Source: Balneolales bacterium (GTDB taxonomy: Bacteria; Bacteroidota; Rhodothermia; Balneolales; HLUCCA01). From it: a stretch of DNA of 32,232 nt. Location of the stretch: contig JANJTJ010000086.1 in NCBI GenBank assembly GCA_024711145.1, positions 1 through 32,232 on the forward strand. Reading direction: 5' to 3'. How positions within the stretch are numbered: the first letter of the stretch is position 1; every line of letters begins with the position of its first letter. Position numbers and translations under genes: made by a program. Under the pieces are notes generated by a model, which saw only the letters and a list, made by a program, of their open reading frames with translations, was not told the DNA's origin and did no database searches. Of this stretch, positions 29,467 through 32,232 are shown piece after piece.

Positions 29467-30084
29467 TTAGGTGTGCGTGGCGTGTGGGTGCGGGTCGGGA
29501 CGGGTGCGTCGTTCATCGACCGGAGGACGGAAACAGTGTCGGGCGCGGGGCTGGTAGGCATCGGTTTCGCCCACCAGGATGCGGGATTCGTTGTCCACCA
29601 CCCGTTGCGAATAATGGGCCATGGTGCCGCTTTCGGTACACACGGCATGCAGTTTGGTCACGAATTCGGCCACCGCCATCAACTGGGGCATGGGTTCGAA
29701 GGGCCTGCCCAGGTAGTCCATGTCGAGGCCGGCGATGAGCACCCGTTTGCCGTCGTTGGCCAACGTGTTGGCCACATCCACCAGGCGCAGGTCGAAGAAC
29801 TGCGCCTCGTCTATGGCCACCACCTCGGCCGCACCGGTAAGCAACACGATCTGGTCGGCCGTTTCGGCCTGTATGGAGGGCAGGGCCGTCCGGTTGTGCG
29901 AAACAACGGCATCCTCGTCGTAGCGTTTGTCGATCGGTGGTTTCACGATCACCACCCGTTGCCCGGCGATGAGGGCCCGACGGGCCCGACGGATCAGTTC
30001 TTCGGTTTTCCCGCTGAACATGCCCCCGCAAATCACTTCGATCCAACCCGCTTGCGACGGCTGAACGATGGGTTCATTGAACAT
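29467..30084 (-). CDS. tdk: Thymidine kinase (TK1-like)
   Basis: VICGGMFSGKTEELIRR (P-loop), AIDEAQFF, AEFVTKLHAVC...VGETDAYQPRARHCF. Confidence 0.94.
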   Translation of the reverse strand: MFNEPIVQPSQAGWIEVICGGMFSGKTEELIRRARRALIAGQRVVIVKPPIDKRYDEDAVVSHNRTALPSIQAETADQIVLLTGAAEVVAIDEAQFFDLRLVDVANTLANDGKRVLIAGLDMDYLGRPFEPMPQLMAVAEFVTKLHAVCTESGTMAHYSQRVVDNESRILVGETDAYQPRARHCFRPPVDERRTRPDPHPHATHT

Positions 30085-30088
30085 GCGG

Positions 30089-30096
30089 CGAATATA
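30089..30096 (-). promoter_or_regulatory. Candidate -7 element TATATTCG for tdk, 4 nt from ATG
   Basis: Minus strand reads TTG-(19 nt)-TATATTCG-CCGC-ATG. Confidence 0.5.
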
Positions 30097-30114
30097 CCGA
30101 TAGGCGATGCACGT

Positions 30115-30357
30115 TCAACGCGAGAGCCCCGTCTTCATGACCCGGTGCTGCCGCACGATGTCGGAAATCAGCCACAGGATGGGAAATACCGGTATCAGGA
30201 AGCTGATGACCATTTTGGCGTTTCGGGTGGCGTTGTTGGCGGGCAGACCGGCGATGCCGGCGATGCCGGCCAACCACAGCACGAACAATGCGAAGACCCC
30301 CAAGGCCAAGGCGATGGTTCCGAAGAAGCCCAGTTCGGTGTAGATCACGGGAAGCAT
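30115..30357 (-). CDS. Small hypothetical membrane protein, 80 aa, two predicted helices
   Basis: GFFGTIALALGVFALFVLWLAGIAGIAGL and MVISFLIPVFPILWLISDIVRQHRVMK; sits head-to-head with der, 26 bp between start codons. Confidence 0.55.
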   Translation of the reverse strand: MLPVIYTELGFFGTIALALGVFALFVLWLAGIAGIAGLPANNATRNAKMVISFLIPVFPILWLISDIVRQHRVMKTGLSR

Positions 30358-30370
30358 CCCCCAATATCCG

Positions 30371-30378
30371 TATTTTCC
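30371..30378 (+). promoter_or_regulatory. Candidate -7 element TATTTTCC for der, 5 nt from ATG
   Basis: Plus strand reads ccg TATTTTCC ggcat ATG. Confidence 0.42.
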
Positions 30379-30383
30379 GGCAT

Positions 30384-31688
30384 ATGCTTCCAGTCGTTTC
30401 CATCGTGGGTCGCCCCAATGTGGGCAAATCCACCCTTTTCAACCGTCTAGTCGGAGAACGCAAGGCCATCGTGCACGATATGCCCGGTGTCACACGCGAC
30501 CGCCACTATGGCGAGGCCTTTTGGAACGACCGGGAATTCACGGTCATCGATACCGGCGGCTACATCCCCGACGACCCCCATGTGTTCGCCGTCGGCATCC
30601 GCGAACAGGTGCATATCGCCTTGGAAGAGTCCGACGTGGTCCTGTTCGTGGTGGACGTGGAAGCGGGGGTCACCGATCTGGACAAAGAGGTGGCCGACAT
30701 CCTGCGCCGCACCCCGAAACCCCTCATTCTGGTGGCCAACAAGGCCGATACCCCCGAACGGGCCTGGAATGCCGCCCATTTCTATGCCCTCGGGTTCGAC
30801 CATGTGCAGGCCGTTTCCTCGATGAATGGCAGCGGTACCGGCGACCTGCTCGACCACGTGGTGGCCCGCTTGCCCGAAAAGACAGAACAGTTCGAATCGA
30901 AGTACCCCAAGCTGGCCATCATCGGCCGGCCCAACGTGGGCAAATCCTCGCTGGTGAACCGCCTGTTGGGCGTGGAGCGCAGCATCGTGACCGACATCGC
31001 CGGCACCACCCGCGATTCGATCAACTCCCTGCTGCAGTGGCAAGACCGCACCTACGAACTCGTGGACACGGCCGGCCTCCGGCGGAAAGCCCGTGTGAAG
31101 GAGAACGTGGAGTTCTATTCCACCATCCGCACCGAAAAAGCCATCCGCGAGTGCGATGTGGCCATTCTGCTCATCGACGCCGTGCAGGGCTTCGAGGCCC
31201 AGGACCTGAACGTGCTGCTGCAAGCCGAGCGCTACAACAAAGGCCTCATGCTGCTGGTGAACAAATGGGACCTGGTGGAGAAAGAGACCAACACCTTCAA
31301 CGACTATGTGTTGGCCATCCGCGCCAAAATGCACAACCTGGATTACGTGCCCATCCTGAGCATATCCGCCCTGAGCGGCCAACGGGTGCACAAGATCCTG
31401 GACGAAGTGGATGAGATCCTGGTCGAACGCGCCAAAAAGATCTCTACCTCCGAGCTGAACCGATTCATCGAGACGGTCACCAAGGAGCTGCCGCTACCCA
31501 TGGCCCGCGGCACGGTGCTCAAGATCAAGTATGTGACCCAGGTGAAGGCCAATCCGCCCGTTTTCGCCTTCTTCATGAACAAACCCCAGGAACTCCCGGC
31601 CAATTACCGGCGGTTCCTGGAGAACCGTTTCCGCCAAACCTACCGTTTCCACGGGGTGCCCATCACCCTCGTCTTCAAGGAAAAGTGA
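30384..31688 (+). CDS. der: Ribosome-associated GTPase Der (EngA)
   Basis: Two G domains: [34 protein letters not shown] and [38 protein letters not shown]-like tail [27 protein letters not shown]. Confidence 0.97.
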   Translation: MLPVVSIVGRPNVGKSTLFNRLVGERKAIVHDMPGVTRDRHYGEAFWNDREFTVIDTGGYIPDDPHVFAVGIREQVHIALEESDVVLFVVDVEAGVTDLDKEVADILRRTPKPLILVANKADTPERAWNAAHFYALGFDHVQAVSSMNGSGTGDLLDHVVARLPEKTEQFESKYPKLAIIGRPNVGKSSLVNRLLGVERSIVTDIAGTTRDSINSLLQWQDRTYELVDTAGLRRKARVKENVEFYSTIRTEKAIRECDVAILLIDAVQGFEAQDLNVLLQAERYNKGLMLLVNKWDLVEKETNTFNDYVLAIRAKMHNLDYVPILSISALSGQRVHKILDEVDEILVERAKKISTSELNRFIETVTKELPLPMARGTVLKIKYVTQVKANPPVFAFFMNKPQELPANYRRFLENRFRQTYRFHGVPITLVFKEK

Positions 31689-31689
31689 T

Positions 31690-31697
31690 TATCTTCG
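31690..31697 (+). promoter_or_regulatory. Candidate -7 element TATCTTCG for nuoI, 4 nt from ATG
   Basis: Plus strand reads gtgat TATCTTCG gatc ATG immediately after the der stop. Confidence 0.42.
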
Positions 31698-31701
31698 GAT
31701 C

Positions 31702-32232
31702 ATGGCCCAGAATCTAGACAAACCGGTACTCAACGCGCTCGATCCCAATGCCGCTACCGAGCGCGACCTCAACTTCCTGGAACGCACCTATGTGTGGGAA
31801 GTGGTCAAAGGCATGGCGTACACCTTCAAGCAGATGCTGCAACCGAAGGTGACCATGATGTACCCGGAAGAAACCTGGACACCGCCGCCCGTCTTCCGCG
31901 GTCGTCCCGTGCTGGTGCAAGACCACGACAAGGAGCGTTGCGTGGCCTGCGGCCTGTGCGCCCGCGCCTGCCCGCCGTTGGCCATCAGCATGCAGGCTTC
32001 CGAAACCGAAGACCCCAAGGAGCGCTACCCTGAGTTCTTCGAGATCAACATGCTCCGGTGCATCTACTGCGGGTTCTGCGAGGAAGTATGCCCCGAAGAA
32101 GCCATCGTGATGAGTCCCGAATACGACATCACGTTTGAATCACGCGAGGATGCCGTCTTCGGCAAAGACCGCCTGCTGGTGCCGAAAGAGGAGCTGAAAG
32201 GCCGTCTGGACTACCTCCGTGCCTATAAGAAC
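31702..32232 (+). CDS. nuoI: NADH-quinone oxidoreductase subunit I (3' truncated by window end)
   Basis: Open from ATG 31702 to the last base; two 4Fe-4S motifs [16 protein letters not shown] and [24 protein letters not shown]. Absent from the ORF track because no stop is reached. Confidence 0.93.
   Translation, partial: MAQNLDKPVLNALDPNAATERDLNFLERTYVWEVVKGMAYTFKQMLQPKVTMMYPEETWTPPPVFRGRPVLVQDHDKERCVACGLCARACPPLAISMQASETEDPKERYPEFFEINMLRCIYCGFCEEVCPEEAIVMSPEYDITFESREDAVFGKDRLLVPKEELKGRLDYLRAYKN

Noticed and set aside
30248-30270. Tandem CCGGCGATG repeat (about 2.5 copies)
   Set aside because: Encodes a Gly-Ile-Ala repeat within a transmembrane helix of the small membrane protein; too short to call a functional repeat.

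Overview
A compact, GC-rich bacterial chromosomal window. Gene content (DUF2480, SufU-type suf operon, triple PPIase-MoxR block, TAnnTTTG-like -7 elements) suggests the Bacteroidota/Rhodothermota-Balneolota neighbourhood; this placement is inference. I support 28 protein-coding genes, two of them cut by the window edges. The ORF track misses one of these because it has no stop before the window end: nuoI at 31702..32232. Blocks in order: (1) UDP-sugar/carbamoylation genes (UDP-glucose dehydrogenase, UDP-glucuronate decarboxylase, NodU/CmcH carbamoyltransferase, SxtJ-like membrane protein) running directly into (2) ackA - caspase-fold lipoprotein - DMT permease - pta; (3) a convergent GH13 lipoprotein; (4) a complete sufBCDSU-nfu-sufA operon ending in a DUF2480 gene, then fni, a polyprenyl synthase, bamD and nadD; (5) tadA and apt, divergent, with 19 bp between start codons; (6) a long minus-strand run tdk - nupC - three SurA/parvulin-like proteins - MoxR ATPase - vWA membrane protein; (7) a small membrane protein, der and nuoI. 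No rRNA, tRNA, CRISPR array, IS element or prophage was recognised. The two best leads are a predicted catalytically dead caspase-like lipoprotein (Cys->Asp, His->Gln) inside the ackA-pta unit, and a recurring TAnnTT(T/C)G-4/5 nt-ATG arrangement that predicts leaderless transcripts for tadA, tdk, der and nuoI.
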